Shown here piece after piece: positions 27,367-35,948 of a stretch of DNA of 64,000 nt. Both the position numbers and the translations under genes were made by a program. Within the stretch, counting starts at the first letter, position 1; each line of letters opens with the position of its first letter. This DNA is from Candidatus Eubacterium faecigallinarum (GTDB lineage: Bacteria; Bacillota; Clostridia; Oscillospirales; Acutalibacteraceae). A model generated the notes under the pieces. It searched no databases. It had not been told where the DNA came from and saw nothing but the letters and a program-made list of their open reading frames with translations. The DNA is taken from the NCBI GenBank assembly GCA_019115455.1, contig DXDN01000011.1:34672-98671 (forward strand). The letters are read 5' to 3'.

Positions 27367-28447
27367 GAAAAAATCAAGCATTCTGGTCAACACCCTGGTT
27401 CTTGTAATTGTTACTGTCGTGGCTGTTTTCCTGCTGGCTGTTGTTAATCAGGTCACCAGAGGACCTATAGAAGAAGCTGAGATAAATGCCAGAGCTGAGG
27501 TTTATAAGGTGGTATATCCCAACTCGGAATTTTTTGCTGAGGTTGAGGACAGCGAGAACATTATCAGCGGCTCGGAAGAAGCTCTTTCCACAGCAGGCTA
27601 TGAGGGCTGTTATATAAACGACGTGCTTGCCGTTACAGATGAAAGCAAGCAAAATATAAAGGGCTATGTTATTTCAGCCACCTCACCCAGCGGTTACGGC
27701 GGCGATCTTGAGGTCGCAGTCGGTATAACAACCGAGGGTGAGATTACGGGAATGAACGTTGTTTCCAATTCGGAAACAGCAGGTATCGGCTCAAAATGTA
27801 CCGAACCTGACTTCACTTCCCAGTTTGCCGGCAAAAAAGCAGCCATTCTTGAGTACACCAGCTCAGGCGCTACTGCTGATAACGAAATCGACGCAGTGAG
27901 CGGCGCTACTATCACTACAAATGCTGTTACTGAGGCTGTCAACGCGGCAATAGTATTCTATCAGACCAATTTCGGCGGCGGGCTTGAGGCGGAGGAAGCC
28001 GAGGACCCGATGCAGAAGGCTTTCCCTGACGCTGATATGTCCACTCTGACACCGTACGAGTTCACACCTGTTTCTACTGACGAATATACTGTTGACGATG
28101 TTCAGACAGTGGGCGAAGACGGTTATATAATTACAGTAACTGCTCATAACGCCTATGCAGGCGATCTTAAAATCGCACTCGGCGTTGGTAATGACAGTAT
28201 GATAAAAGGTTTTTCCGTCTTAGAAAGCAATGAGACCAAGCCTTTGGGCGGTCAGTGCACCAGCGACGAATTCGCACAGCAGTTTGTGGGAATGAAAGCT
28301 GAGGAAGTAAAATATGTTCCGTCAGCGGCAACTGTTGAAAATAACGAAATCGACCTGATAGCCGGAGCTACCATAACAACCAACGCAGTGGTAACGGCTG
28401 TCAATGGAGCGGTTGATTTCTACAATTCAAATCTGAAAGGAGAGTGA
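27359..28447 (+). CDS. rnfG: RnfG with two tandem FMN_bind domains
   Basis: Membrane-anchored flavoprotein subunit. At 362 residues it is much longer than the usual 180-210. After one N-terminal helix (about residues 9-28), two FMN_bind domains are visible. The first has VSGATITTNAV with predicted flavinylated Thr184; the second has IAGATITTNAV with Thr338. The two sites are 154 residues apart and joined by an acidic, proline-containing linker. The duplication suggests an additional FMN in the relay. The start ATG 27359 lies inside rnfD and the end overlaps the rnfE ribosome binding site. Confidence 0.93.
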   Translation: MAKKKSSILVNTLVLVIVTVVAVFLLAVVNQVTRGPIEEAEINARAEVYKVVYPNSEFFAEVEDSENIISGSEEALSTAGYEGCYINDVLAVTDESKQNIKGYVISATSPSGYGGDLEVAVGITTEGEITGMNVVSNSETAGIGSKCTEPDFTSQFAGKKAAILEYTSSGATADNEIDAVSGATITTNAVTEAVNAAIVFYQTNFGGGLEAEEAEDPMQKAFPDADMSTLTPYEFTPVSTDEYTVDDVQTVGEDGYIITVTAHNAYAGDLKIALGVGNDSMIKGFSVLESNETKPLGGQCTSDEFAQQFVGMKAEEVKYVPSAATVENNEIDLIAGATITTNAVVTAVNGAVDFYNSNLKGE

Positions 28448-28452
28448 GACAT

Positions 28453-29124
28453 ATGAAGGCTATTTTAGAAAGACTTTATAACGGACTTATAAAAGAGAAT
28501 CCGACTTTCGTTCTTATGCTTGGTATGTGTCCCACTCTTGCAGTAACAACCAATGCTAAAAACGGACTCGGTATGGGACTTGCAACTACCGCTGTTCTTA
28601 TCATGTCGAATCTTCTGATTTCTCTTTTGCGTAAAGTGATACCAAACGGCGTAAGAGTTCCGGTATATATTATAATTATAGCGTCCTTTGTAACGATAGT
28701 TGAGATGCTTATGCACGCCTATGTAACGGCTCTCTATGACAGCCTGGGAATTTTTATTCCGCTTATCGTAGTAAACTGCATCATCCTCGGCAGAGCGGAA
28801 ACATACGCTTCCAAGCACGGCCCGATACTTTCAATATTTGACGGACTCGGCATCGGTCTTGGATTTACCATAGGACTCACACTTATCGGTATTGTAAGAG
28901 AGCTCCTTGGTGCCGGAACACTTTTCGGCTACAAGGTAACGCCGGAGAGTTTTGAGCCGGTTTCAATATTCGTGCTGGCACCCGGAGCGTTCTTCGTTCT
29001 CTCAATTCTCTGTGCTCTTATGAATAAGCTTAATCCTAAAGGCGCTGATAAGCGCAAAAAGCACAAGGGCGGCTGCTGCGGCAATTGTGAAGAATGCGGC
29101 GCAAATAAAGGAGGTAATGAATAA
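28453..29124 (+). CDS. rnfE: Rnf electron transport complex subunit E
   Basis: Integral membrane subunit of the RnfA/RnfE pair. It starts at ATG 28453; a GTG at 28444 overlaps the AAAGGAG. The 223 residues hold about six helices and the LGMCPTLAVTTNAKNG signature near the N-terminus, whose cysteine belongs to the intramembrane iron-sulphur centre described in the family. An unusual cysteine-rich tail (GGCCGNCEECGANKGG) ends the protein, which is not part of the core family. Confidence 0.93.
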   Translation: MKAILERLYNGLIKENPTFVLMLGMCPTLAVTTNAKNGLGMGLATTAVLIMSNLLISLLRKVIPNGVRVPVYIIIIASFVTIVEMLMHAYVTALYDSLGIFIPLIVVNCIILGRAETYASKHGPILSIFDGLGIGLGFTIGLTLIGIVRELLGAGTLFGYKVTPESFEPVSIFVLAPGAFFVLSILCALMNKLNPKGADKRKKHKGGCCGNCEECGANKGGNE

Positions 29125-29702
29125 TGGCAAACACTTTGTTTTTAGTTCTCCTGACCACAGCGCTTATTAATAATATCGTTTTGAGCCAGTTTCTCGGCAT
29201 ATGTCCCTTCCTTGGCGTGTCAAAGAATATTAAGACTGCCGCCGGAATGGGCGGAGCGGTAATATTTGTCATCACTATTTCCTCAGCGGTTACAAGCCTG
29301 CTGTATGACTATGTGCTTGATAAATTCGACCTAACATATCTTAAAACGATTGTATTCATACTCGTTATAGCTTTTCTTGTTCAGCTTGTGGAGCTGTTCC
29401 TTAAAAAAGCGGCGCCGTCATTGTATAAGGCTCTGGGCGTTTATCTTCCGCTGATTACCACCAACTGCGCAGTTCTTGGTACAGCGCTTACAAATGTTCA
29501 GCAGTCAAACGACTTTATCACCAGTGTGGTTACCGGTTTCGGCACTGCTGTAGGATTCTGTATCGCCATTATTATTATGGCAGGCGTGCGTGAGAAAACG
29601 GAAAACAACGATTTTCCGAAATCATTCAGAGGTACACCGGCTGTTCTTATGACAGCGTGCCTGATGTCTATCGCTTTTTACGGATTTAATGTTTTTGCCT
29701 GA
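29124..29702 (+). CDS. rnfA: Rnf electron transport complex subunit A
   Basis: A 192-residue integral membrane subunit with six helices, paired with RnfE around the intramembrane Fe-S centre. The conserved LSQFLGICPFLGVSKN motif (Cys near residue 27) and the LPLITTNCAVLG motif (second Cys near 113) are both present. The ATG at 29124 overlaps the rnfE stop codon by one base. Confidence 0.95.
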   Translation: MANTLFLVLLTTALINNIVLSQFLGICPFLGVSKNIKTAAGMGGAVIFVITISSAVTSLLYDYVLDKFDLTYLKTIVFILVIAFLVQLVELFLKKAAPSLYKALGVYLPLITTNCAVLGTALTNVQQSNDFITSVVTGFGTAVGFCIAIIIMAGVREKTENNDFPKSFRGTPAVLMTACLMSIAFYGFNVFA

Positions 29703-29734
29703 CGGCAGTGTTCTCATAAGAGGAAAGGATTGTT

Positions 29735-30532
29735 ATGAATATCAATGAAATTATTATAGCCGTGGCGGCTGCCGGAATACTCAGTGTTGTTATCGGAATT
29801 ATACTGAGTGTTGCGGAAAAAGTATTTCATGTGGAGGAAAACGAGCTTCAGATTGCGGTGCGTGAGGTATTGCCGGGAAGCAACTGCGGTGGCTGCGGAT
29901 ATGCAGGCTGCGACAGCCTTGCCGAAGCAATAGCCAAGGGTGAGGCAGAAGTTTCCGCCTGTCCGGTGGGCGGTAAGCCTGTTGCTGAGAAAATTGCCAA
30001 GATTATGGGCAAGGAAGTAGGCGAGTTTGAGAGAAAGGTTGCCTATGTAAAATGCGACGGCACCCGCGAAAAGAAGCATATTGATTATAACTACGTAGGT
30101 GTTGACAGCTGCGCATATGCTGCCAAAATGCCCGGCTCAAGCCCGTATTCATGTAAATATGGATGCCTTGGTTACGGTTCTTGTGCCAAGGTCTGCGACG
30201 AGCGCGCTATAAGAATAATTGACTCTAAGGCAGTAGTCGACGAGGAGCTTTGCGTAGCTTGCGGCAAATGTGTAAAAGTTTGTCCCCATAATCTTATTGA
30301 GCTTATACCTGCAAACGCAAAATACAGGGTTCAGTGTTCGTCACGCTCAAAAGGCAAGGACGTTACAGCAGCTTGCTCAGCAGGATGTATCGCTTGCGGC
30401 ATATGTGCAAAGAATTGTCCGAGCCAGGCAATAGTATTTGAAAATAATATTGCGAAAATTGACTATACTAAATGTACACGCTGTGGAATCTGCGCTGAAA
30501 AATGCCCAAGAAAAATTATTAAAGTTTACTGA
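29735..30532 (+). CDS. rnfB: Rnf electron transport complex subunit B
   Basis: A 265-residue iron-sulphur subunit thought to accept electrons from ferredoxin. An N-terminal helix (about residues 5-26) is followed by the SNCGGCGYAGCDSL cluster motif with a later CPVGG. Further CxxxC-type residues follow, and two ferredoxin-type motifs: CVACGKCVKVCPHN and CIACGICAKNCPSQ, with a third, CTRCGICAEKCPRK, at the end. The order of the whole operon matches clostridial Rnf. Confidence 0.95.
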   Translation: MNINEIIIAVAAAGILSVVIGIILSVAEKVFHVEENELQIAVREVLPGSNCGGCGYAGCDSLAEAIAKGEAEVSACPVGGKPVAEKIAKIMGKEVGEFERKVAYVKCDGTREKKHIDYNYVGVDSCAYAAKMPGSSPYSCKYGCLGYGSCAKVCDERAIRIIDSKAVVDEELCVACGKCVKVCPHNLIELIPANAKYRVQCSSRSKGKDVTAACSAGCIACGICAKNCPSQAIVFENNIAKIDYTKCTRCGICAEKCPRKIIKVY

Positions 30533-30539
30533 TAAAAAA

Positions 30540-30557
30540 TTGACAAAAAAATGTCAA
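30540..30557. repeat. Inverted repeat before the lipoprotein gene
   Basis: TTGACA and TGTCAA arms flank six A residues. It could be an operator or part of a promoter; TTGACA (30574-30579) and TATAAT (30600-30605) nearby have a 20-base spacing, which is longer than ideal. Confidence 0.3.
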
Positions 30558-30648
30558 TAATATTGATAAATTATTGACAATCAGTAACTTTTAATATATT
30601 ATAATCGTGTACTCTTTAATGTATAATAATTTTATAGGAGAGAAACTT

Positions 30649-31629
30649 ATGACAAAAATGAAAAAAATTCTTGCAGTAGGTCTTGCATCCGTGCTTGCCG
30701 TTTCATTTGCAGCTTGCAGCAATGGCGCAGATGACAACGCATCAAACGGTTCCACAGACGCTGCCGCTGCAAAAACAGGTTATGCTGTTGTAAGCTCAAT
30801 TTCAGAAGTTGAGGCAACAACGCTCACAATTGACTCAGTATGCGCTGCTGTTCTTGTTGACGCTGACGGAAAGATTATTGACTGTAAGATCGACGAAGCT
30901 CAGACAAAGCCTGACCTTGCAACAAACAACGGTGATGTAACAGACCTCAGAACAAAGGACGAGAAGCTTGAGGACTACAACATGAAAGGCGCTTCACCAA
31001 TCGGCAAAGAGTGGTATGAGCAGATCGACGCTTTTGAGGCATTTGCTAAGAACAAGACAGCTGACGAGATCGCCGCAGCAGTAGGCGAGGATGGTTATCC
31101 GACAGATGCTGACCTTTCAGCAGGCTGCACAATCAATGTTTCAAGCATTTCAACTGCTGTTGTAAACGCTGTAAACAATGCTCAGAATCTCGGTGCTTCA
31201 ACAAATGATACCCTTAAGATGGCTATCACAACTGAGAAATATTATGAAAGCAACGAGACAAATCTTCAGTACGACTCAAACTATGCAGTAGTAACTGTTG
31301 ATTCAGAGGGCAAGATCACATCATGCCTCATCGATGCTTCTCAGGCTAAATGCTCAATTGCTGACGGTGCATTCACTGTTGCAGAAGGTACTTTCGCTAC
31401 CAAGAAAGAGCTCAAGGAAGATTACAACATGAAGGCTGCTTCACCAATCGGCAAAGAGTGGTACGAGCAGGCAGCTGCTTTTGAGAAGTTTGCAGTTGGC
31501 AAGACAGCTGACGAGCTTGCCGCAGCAGTAGGCGAGGACGGTTATCCGACAGATGCTGACCTTTCAGCAGGCTGCACAATTATAGTAAACGCTATCGTTG
31601 ACAACGTTGTTAAAGCTGTAAACAAATAA
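30649..31629 (+). CDS. Lipoprotein with two FMN_bind-like repeats (PplA-like)
   Basis: A 326-residue predicted lipoprotein. ATG 30649 follows TAGGAGAG; the lipobox is SFAAC near residue 22. The mature protein is two homologous domains of about 150 residues. Each contains ASPIGKEWYEQ..AFE.FA..KTADE.AAAVGEDGYPTD and ends with DADLSAGCTI. The overall shape matches FMN_bind domains, but the usual S-G-A-T is replaced by A-G-C-T, with the Thr kept. Listeria PplA is likewise a lipoprotein with two flavinylated domains. The gene lies 116 bases after rnfB and ends in a terminator. Flavinylation is predicted, not proven. Confidence 0.7.
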   Translation: MTKMKKILAVGLASVLAVSFAACSNGADDNASNGSTDAAAAKTGYAVVSSISEVEATTLTIDSVCAAVLVDADGKIIDCKIDEAQTKPDLATNNGDVTDLRTKDEKLEDYNMKGASPIGKEWYEQIDAFEAFAKNKTADEIAAAVGEDGYPTDADLSAGCTINVSSISTAVVNAVNNAQNLGASTNDTLKMAITTEKYYESNETNLQYDSNYAVVTVDSEGKITSCLIDASQAKCSIADGAFTVAEGTFATKKELKEDYNMKAASPIGKEWYEQAAAFEKFAVGKTADELAAAVGEDGYPTDADLSAGCTIIVNAIVDNVVKAVNK

Positions 31630-31646
31630 TATATCGGTTAAATCAA

Positions 31647-31677
31647 AACGGTGCAGATTATTCTGCACCGTTTTTTT
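31647..31677 (+). terminator. Terminator after the lipoprotein gene
   Basis: ACGGTGCAGA and TCTGCACCGT pair perfectly, followed by seven T residues. Confidence 0.85.
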
Positions 31678-31729
31678 ATGTTTTTATTTGTTTTTTGGTT
31701 TTGATTTCAGTAGTAGTTTTTATTTGCGG

Positions 31730-33223
31730 TTAATTTTCCTGCGCATTGTTTCGTTTTTCTATAAGCTTGTCAAGCATCATTTTGTGCTCGCTGTCCGTCA
31801 TTCCGTAATTCTTAATGGGAATAACAGATAGGAACAGTCCTATGGCTGGGGGTATGGAACAGAGCAGGAACATCATTGCGGCATAAGGTGCAAAGTCGGA
31901 TTTAAAAGACGCACCGTTTCTCAGTGCCTCGTTGCAGATGTTTACATTGTTGCCGCTGAAACCTACTATTGAATAACCGATTCCCTGAATTATGGAGCTT
32001 ATTCCTGCGGAAAGCTTTGTGATAAATGACTGACCGGAGAAGAAAACGCCGTCGGGACGAAATCCCTTATGGTATTCCTCATAGTCCACAGCGTCCGCTA
32101 TCATAACGGATTGCAGCACATTTAACGCGCCCATGCCGGCCCCTGCAATTGCAAATACCACAAACAGTACCGCTATCCATAAAGGTTTGTCTAAATCCTG
32201 AGGAGCGATTTTATATATCGGATATATCAGTGCAAATGCAACAGCGCTTATGATTGTTGAAACTGAGTAAAGCTTTGTCTTTTCGTACTTTTCCATAAGC
32301 TTCGGAACGACAGCCATTGCCGCAAACTGACCGCCGAAGATTGCCCCGCCAAGTATGACTATATAGATTATATAATTGCCGAAATAGTTACCGTAGTAAT
32401 AAGACACCAGCGTCATAGCCACAGAAAGAAGCATTTGGATAGGCGCTCTTATTACGCCGCTGATAAGCTGTTTCCTAAAGGGGACATTGCCCCACATAAT
32501 TTTGAAATTTTCGGCAAATCCAAGATTTTTTTCCTGGGAGGGAACACGCTCGCGCACAAAAATACCCGTCAGCTGGAACAGCCCACACCCGATAAAAGCG
32601 AATACAGCCGCAACTATAATGAATCCGTACTGCTGGGATTTGGCGGTGGAACCTACCGTGCTTTCAAGCATTTTACCCACATTTTGGGAAAGGGGAGTGA
32701 TTGAAAGGAGTACAACTCCTGCGCCAATGCCTCCGGCAATTCTGGCGAGGGAAAGAATGGACGCTCTGTCCTTTTCCACCTCCGTCATGCGTGAGGTTAT
32801 GCCCCACAGCGGAATATCGCCTACCGTGTAGCTCATTCCCCACAGTATATATGACACAGCCGCCCAGCCCACGATAAGGGCGTTTTCTGCCGCTGAATTT
32901 GAATCGCTGTATATCCCGTTGCAAAAAGCCGCTACGGTTATAACAAAAATTATCGGCGGTATTACCATCAGGTAGGGGCGGCATTTGCCGTATTTACTGT
33001 TTGTTTTGTCAACAATGGTGCCCATCATCGGGTCATTTATCGCATCCCATACACGTGCCACAGCCATAAAAATGCTTATGGCAATAGCCGGGATAAAAAT
33101 GACCGACTGAAAGTAAAAGTAAAGTCCGGTACCTATAATGTTGTAGATCATGTTTTGACCTGCCATACCCAGCAGGTACATGTTGCGCTCCTTGGGAGTA
33201 TAGGTTCTGACAGCGTCGGGCAT
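31730..33223 (-). CDS. GPH-family sugar:cation symporter (MFS)
   Basis: A 497-residue membrane protein with about twelve helices. The GPH/MelB signature is visible near the N-terminus: the amphipathic start with PKERNMYLLGMAGQNM, then VARVWDAINDPMMGTIVDKTNSKYGKCRPYL, which carries the conserved Asp and Arg/Lys of the cation and sugar site. The substrate is probably a glycoside or a hexuronide, but it cannot be named. The gene is flanked by the lipoprotein terminator and a divergent ApbE operon. Confidence 0.85.
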   Translation of the reverse strand: MPDAVRTYTPKERNMYLLGMAGQNMIYNIIGTGLYFYFQSVIFIPAIAISIFMAVARVWDAINDPMMGTIVDKTNSKYGKCRPYLMVIPPIIFVITVAAFCNGIYSDSNSAAENALIVGWAAVSYILWGMSYTVGDIPLWGITSRMTEVEKDRASILSLARIAGGIGAGVVLLSITPLSQNVGKMLESTVGSTAKSQQYGFIIVAAVFAFIGCGLFQLTGIFVRERVPSQEKNLGFAENFKIMWGNVPFRKQLISGVIRAPIQMLLSVAMTLVSYYYGNYFGNYIIYIVILGGAIFGGQFAAMAVVPKLMEKYEKTKLYSVSTIISAVAFALIYPIYKIAPQDLDKPLWIAVLFVVFAIAGAGMGALNVLQSVMIADAVDYEEYHKGFRPDGVFFSGQSFITKLSAGISSIIQGIGYSIVGFSGNNVNICNEALRNGASFKSDFAPYAAMMFLLCSIPPAIGLFLSVIPIKNYGMTDSEHKMMLDKLIEKRNNAQEN

Positions 33224-33327
33224 AGTGCCACCTCCTCAAAAGTTTAAAGATTATTTGCCATATATATTATATCATATGACGCCGCTTTTTTTACAAAAAA
33301 TGTGAATTTTAATTTGAATCTAATGTA

Positions 33328-33356
33328 TTGCAAGCAGATGTGTTTTCTGTTATAAT
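33328..33356 (+). promoter_or_regulatory. Predicted promoter of the apbE operon
   Basis: TTGCAA at 33328-33333 and TATAAT at 33351-33356, 17-base spacer, ten bases before the apbE ATG; the leader would be very short. Confidence 0.55.
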
Positions 33357-33365
33357 TTTATTGTT

Positions 33366-34415
33366 ATGAAAAAAATTTTTTGTGTAATGTTGTCTGTAAT
33401 TCTCGTGGTTCTTTGCTGTTCATGCAGTCAGCTTGGCAGCGGCAAGCAGCGCTTTTCAGCGTCGTTTCTTGATTTGTTTGACACGGCGTCAACGGTTATA
33501 GCTTATGATACCAGCGAGAGCGATTTCAACGAGCATTATGAGCAGTTTTATCAAAAGCTTGCGGAATACGATAAACTTTATGATATATACAATTCGTATG
33601 ACGGAATGAATAACCTCTGCACCCTTAACAGCGAGGCTAAGGACGGTCCGGTAAAGGTGGATGAGAGGATCATTGACCTGCTTGAGTACTGCAAATATGT
33701 CTATGAGCTGAGCAACGGTAAAACTAACGTCTGCTTCGGTTCTGTTTTGTCCCTCTGGCATGATTGCAGAGAGCATGCCGAGGCTGACCCTGAAACAGCA
33801 ACTCTTCCGGATATGAAAGAGCTTGAAGATGCGGCAGAGCATACGTCCTTTGACAGTCTTGTGATTGACAGGGAAAACAGTACAGTATATTTCGCAGACC
33901 CTCAGCTTAAGCTGGATGTCGGCGCCGTGGCTAAAGGCTTCGCCGTGCAGGAGGTCTGCGAGTGGGCAAAGAACAATATTTGGACTTCAGCCGCCATAAG
34001 CATCGGTGGTAACGTGTGTACGTTCGGCTTCAAGGAGGACGACGGTAAGACCCCTTGGAATATCGGTATCGAAAACCCCGATGAAAAGTCCGACGATTAT
34101 CTTGTGAATGTCCATATATCAGACCTCAGCGTTGTGACCAGCGGTAATTATCAGCGCTATTTTATGGTGGACGGCAAAAAGTACTGTCATATAATAGACC
34201 CCGATACGCTTATGCCTGGGGATTACGTGATCAGTGTTTCCGTAATTTGTGACGATTCGGCGCTGGGCGACGCTCTTTCCACAACTCTCTTTAATATGTC
34301 TGTTGAGGACGGTAAAAATATGATTGAGAGTATGGACGGCGTTGAAGCAGTCTGGGTCGATAAAGAGTATAATACAATATACAGCTCAGGATTTGAAAAT
34401 TATATTGAAGATTAG
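33366..34415 (+). CDS. apbE: FAD:protein FMN transferase (ApbE), lipoprotein
   Basis: Attaches FMN from FAD to threonine in target flavoproteins outside the membrane. The 349-residue protein starts at ATG 33366 and has a signal peptide with lipobox LCCSC at about residues 16-20. Core motifs are LFDTASTV near 37-44, LDVGAVAKGFAV near 184-195, SIGGNV near 213, HIIDPDT, and the C-terminal D-x-x-x-T-T (GDALSTTLF). Its likely clients in this window are RnfG, RnfD, the FMN_bind protein just downstream and possibly the lipoprotein after rnfB. Confidence 0.93.
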   Translation: MKKIFCVMLSVILVVLCCSCSQLGSGKQRFSASFLDLFDTASTVIAYDTSESDFNEHYEQFYQKLAEYDKLYDIYNSYDGMNNLCTLNSEAKDGPVKVDERIIDLLEYCKYVYELSNGKTNVCFGSVLSLWHDCREHAEADPETATLPDMKELEDAAEHTSFDSLVIDRENSTVYFADPQLKLDVGAVAKGFAVQEVCEWAKNNIWTSAAISIGGNVCTFGFKEDDGKTPWNIGIENPDEKSDDYLVNVHISDLSVVTSGNYQRYFMVDGKKYCHIIDPDTLMPGDYVISVSVICDDSALGDALSTTLFNMSVEDGKNMIESMDGVEAVWVDKEYNTIYSSGFENYIED

Positions 34416-34426
34416 GAGATATACTT

Positions 34427-35017
34427 ATGAAAAGCAAAGCACATTTCAATCCAAAATCACTTACTTGGCTGATTTCCCTTGTTGTTATGATAGTTTTGTG
34501 CGTGGGCGTTATTTTCGGTTCAAAGGCTCTCTATGATTTTGCCAACAGGAAATATAATGAGCCGGTAGATATTGATTTTACCATCGCATCCACAACCGAC
34601 ATTGATATATCCTCAATGAACGCTGACACCTACGGCGTTACATCTGCCAAGGAAGCCTATGATGAGTCGGGCAATCTTGTAGCCTATATCATCGAGGGCA
34701 CTACCATAGGATATAACACTTCGGTTCCGATTGAGATGAGCACTATCATTTCAGCCGACGGCACTCTTGTGTGCGGAATTGATATTCTCCACCAGGAGGA
34801 GACTGAGTATCTCGGCGTCAGAATAGAAGAAAGCAGCTTTAAGGATCAGTTTACCGGAAGATATCTGCCGGTGGTAATCTCCGGCGGCAGTGAAAAGGGC
34901 TCAGGCATCGACGCTATTGCCAGGTCCACAGTATCTTCTCAGGCAGTTGTTGACGGAGTAAACAATGCCCAGAACTTTGTTACGGCAAATTTTGCTGTCA
35001 GTGAAGACGCAGAGTAA
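34427..35017 (+). CDS. Membrane-anchored FMN_bind protein
   Basis: A 196-residue protein with one N-terminal helix (about residues 13-35) and an extracytoplasmic FMN_bind domain. The C-terminal motif reads IDAIARSTVSSQAV where canonical proteins have S-G-A-T-x-S/T; the Thr is kept. It lies 11 bases after apbE and overlaps or abuts the next gene by one base, so the FMN transferase and a client are encoded together. I infer a role in electron transfer to the outside of the membrane. Confidence 0.85.
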   Translation: MKSKAHFNPKSLTWLISLVVMIVLCVGVIFGSKALYDFANRKYNEPVDIDFTIASTTDIDISSMNADTYGVTSAKEAYDESGNLVAYIIEGTTIGYNTSVPIEMSTIISADGTLVCGIDILHQEETEYLGVRIEESSFKDQFTGRYLPVVISGGSEKGSGIDAIARSTVSSQAVVDGVNNAQNFVTANFAVSEDAE

Positions 35018-35385
35018 TGAAAAAAGCGGATTTTATTATTATAGCCGTTGTTTTGGCAGTTGCAGGAGCGCTTTTGTTCTTTCTCTATGCAGTCAATGAC
35101 AATTACGGCGCTTGCGTTCAGATTGAGGTTGACGGAAAGGTGACGGAAACACTGCCCCTTGATACCGATACCACAAAGGTAATTGTGTCAGAAAACGGCG
35201 GAGAAAATACTCTTGTAATTAAGGACGGCAGCGCTAAAATGACTCAGGCGGATTGCCCGGACGGTATCTGCGTCAGCCATAAGAGCATTAACAGAAACGG
35301 CGAGTCAATAATTTGTCTGCCGCATAAGGTCGTTGTAACAGTAATCGACAAAAATGACTCCGACGAAATCGACGCGGTGGCGTAA
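35017..35385 (+). CDS. NusG domain II-containing membrane protein
   Basis: A 122-residue protein with one N-terminal helix (about residues 5-25) and an external NusG_II-like beta domain. The CPDGICV and IICLPHKVVV segments are the family hallmarks. These proteins regularly accompany ApbE, FMN_bind and Gx-transporter genes in Firmicutes. No function has been established for it. The start overlaps the stop of the FMN_bind gene. Confidence 0.88.
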   Translation: MKKADFIIIAVVLAVAGALLFFLYAVNDNYGACVQIEVDGKVTETLPLDTDTTKVIVSENGGENTLVIKDGSAKMTQADCPDGICVSHKSINRNGESIICLPHKVVVTVIDKNDSDEIDAVA

Positions 35386-35400
35386 GGCGGAATAATTTTT

Positions 35401-35910
35401 ATGAATAACAGCAAAGCAAAACGTATAGCATTTTACGGAATGATGGTGGCGCTTGCCTTTACTTTCAGCTATCTTGAAAGTCTTATTCCTTTTAATTTCG
35501 GCATCCCCGGCGTAAAGCTCGGACTTGCCAATCTGGTGGTAGTGGTAGCGCTTTACGTTATGAAACCGGGCGAAGCGTTCACAATAGCGCTGATACGCAT
35601 ACTCCTTGCAGGGCTTACCTTCGGCAATGCCTACAGCCTTGCTTACAGTCTGTGCGGCGGAATTCTCAGCTTTATTGTAATGTATTTTGCCCGTAAGACC
35701 AAGCTTTCGGTAATCGGAGTCAGCATGCTTGGCGGTATATGCCACAATATCGGTCAGATTGCAGTGGCGGCAGTACTTATGACAGATAAAATCGTTTATT
35801 ATCTGCCGGTGCTTTTGATTGCCGGGCTCATTACGGGTTTGCTTCTGGGAATTGTTTCAAAACTGATTATTGACCGACTTAATAAAATATCAAAAAAACA
35901 AAACAGATGA
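35401..35910 (+). CDS. Gx transporter / heptaprenyl diphosphate synthase component I-like
   Basis: A 169-residue protein with five or six helices of the Gx transporter family (Hpre_diP_synt_I, ECF S component-like). The MMVALAFTFSYLESLIPFNFGIPGVKLGLANLV segment spans about residues 14-46 and is typical. It is the last gene of the apbE operon and lies 15 bases after the NusG_II gene. In Listeria a comparable gene belongs to the quinone branch of extracellular electron transfer; here the role is inference. Confidence 0.85.
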   Translation: MNNSKAKRIAFYGMMVALAFTFSYLESLIPFNFGIPGVKLGLANLVVVVALYVMKPGEAFTIALIRILLAGLTFGNAYSLAYSLCGGILSFIVMYFARKTKLSVIGVSMLGGICHNIGQIAVAAVLMTDKIVYYLPVLLIAGLITGLLLGIVSKLIIDRLNKISKKQNR

Positions 35911-35935
35911 GCTTTATTGCTCATCTGTTTTTTAT
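35902..35935. terminator. Terminator between convergent operons
   Basis: AACAGATGAGC pairs with GCTCATCTGTT around TTTATT, followed by TTTT. Confidence 0.8.
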
Positions 35936-35948
35936 AATATTCGTAGTT

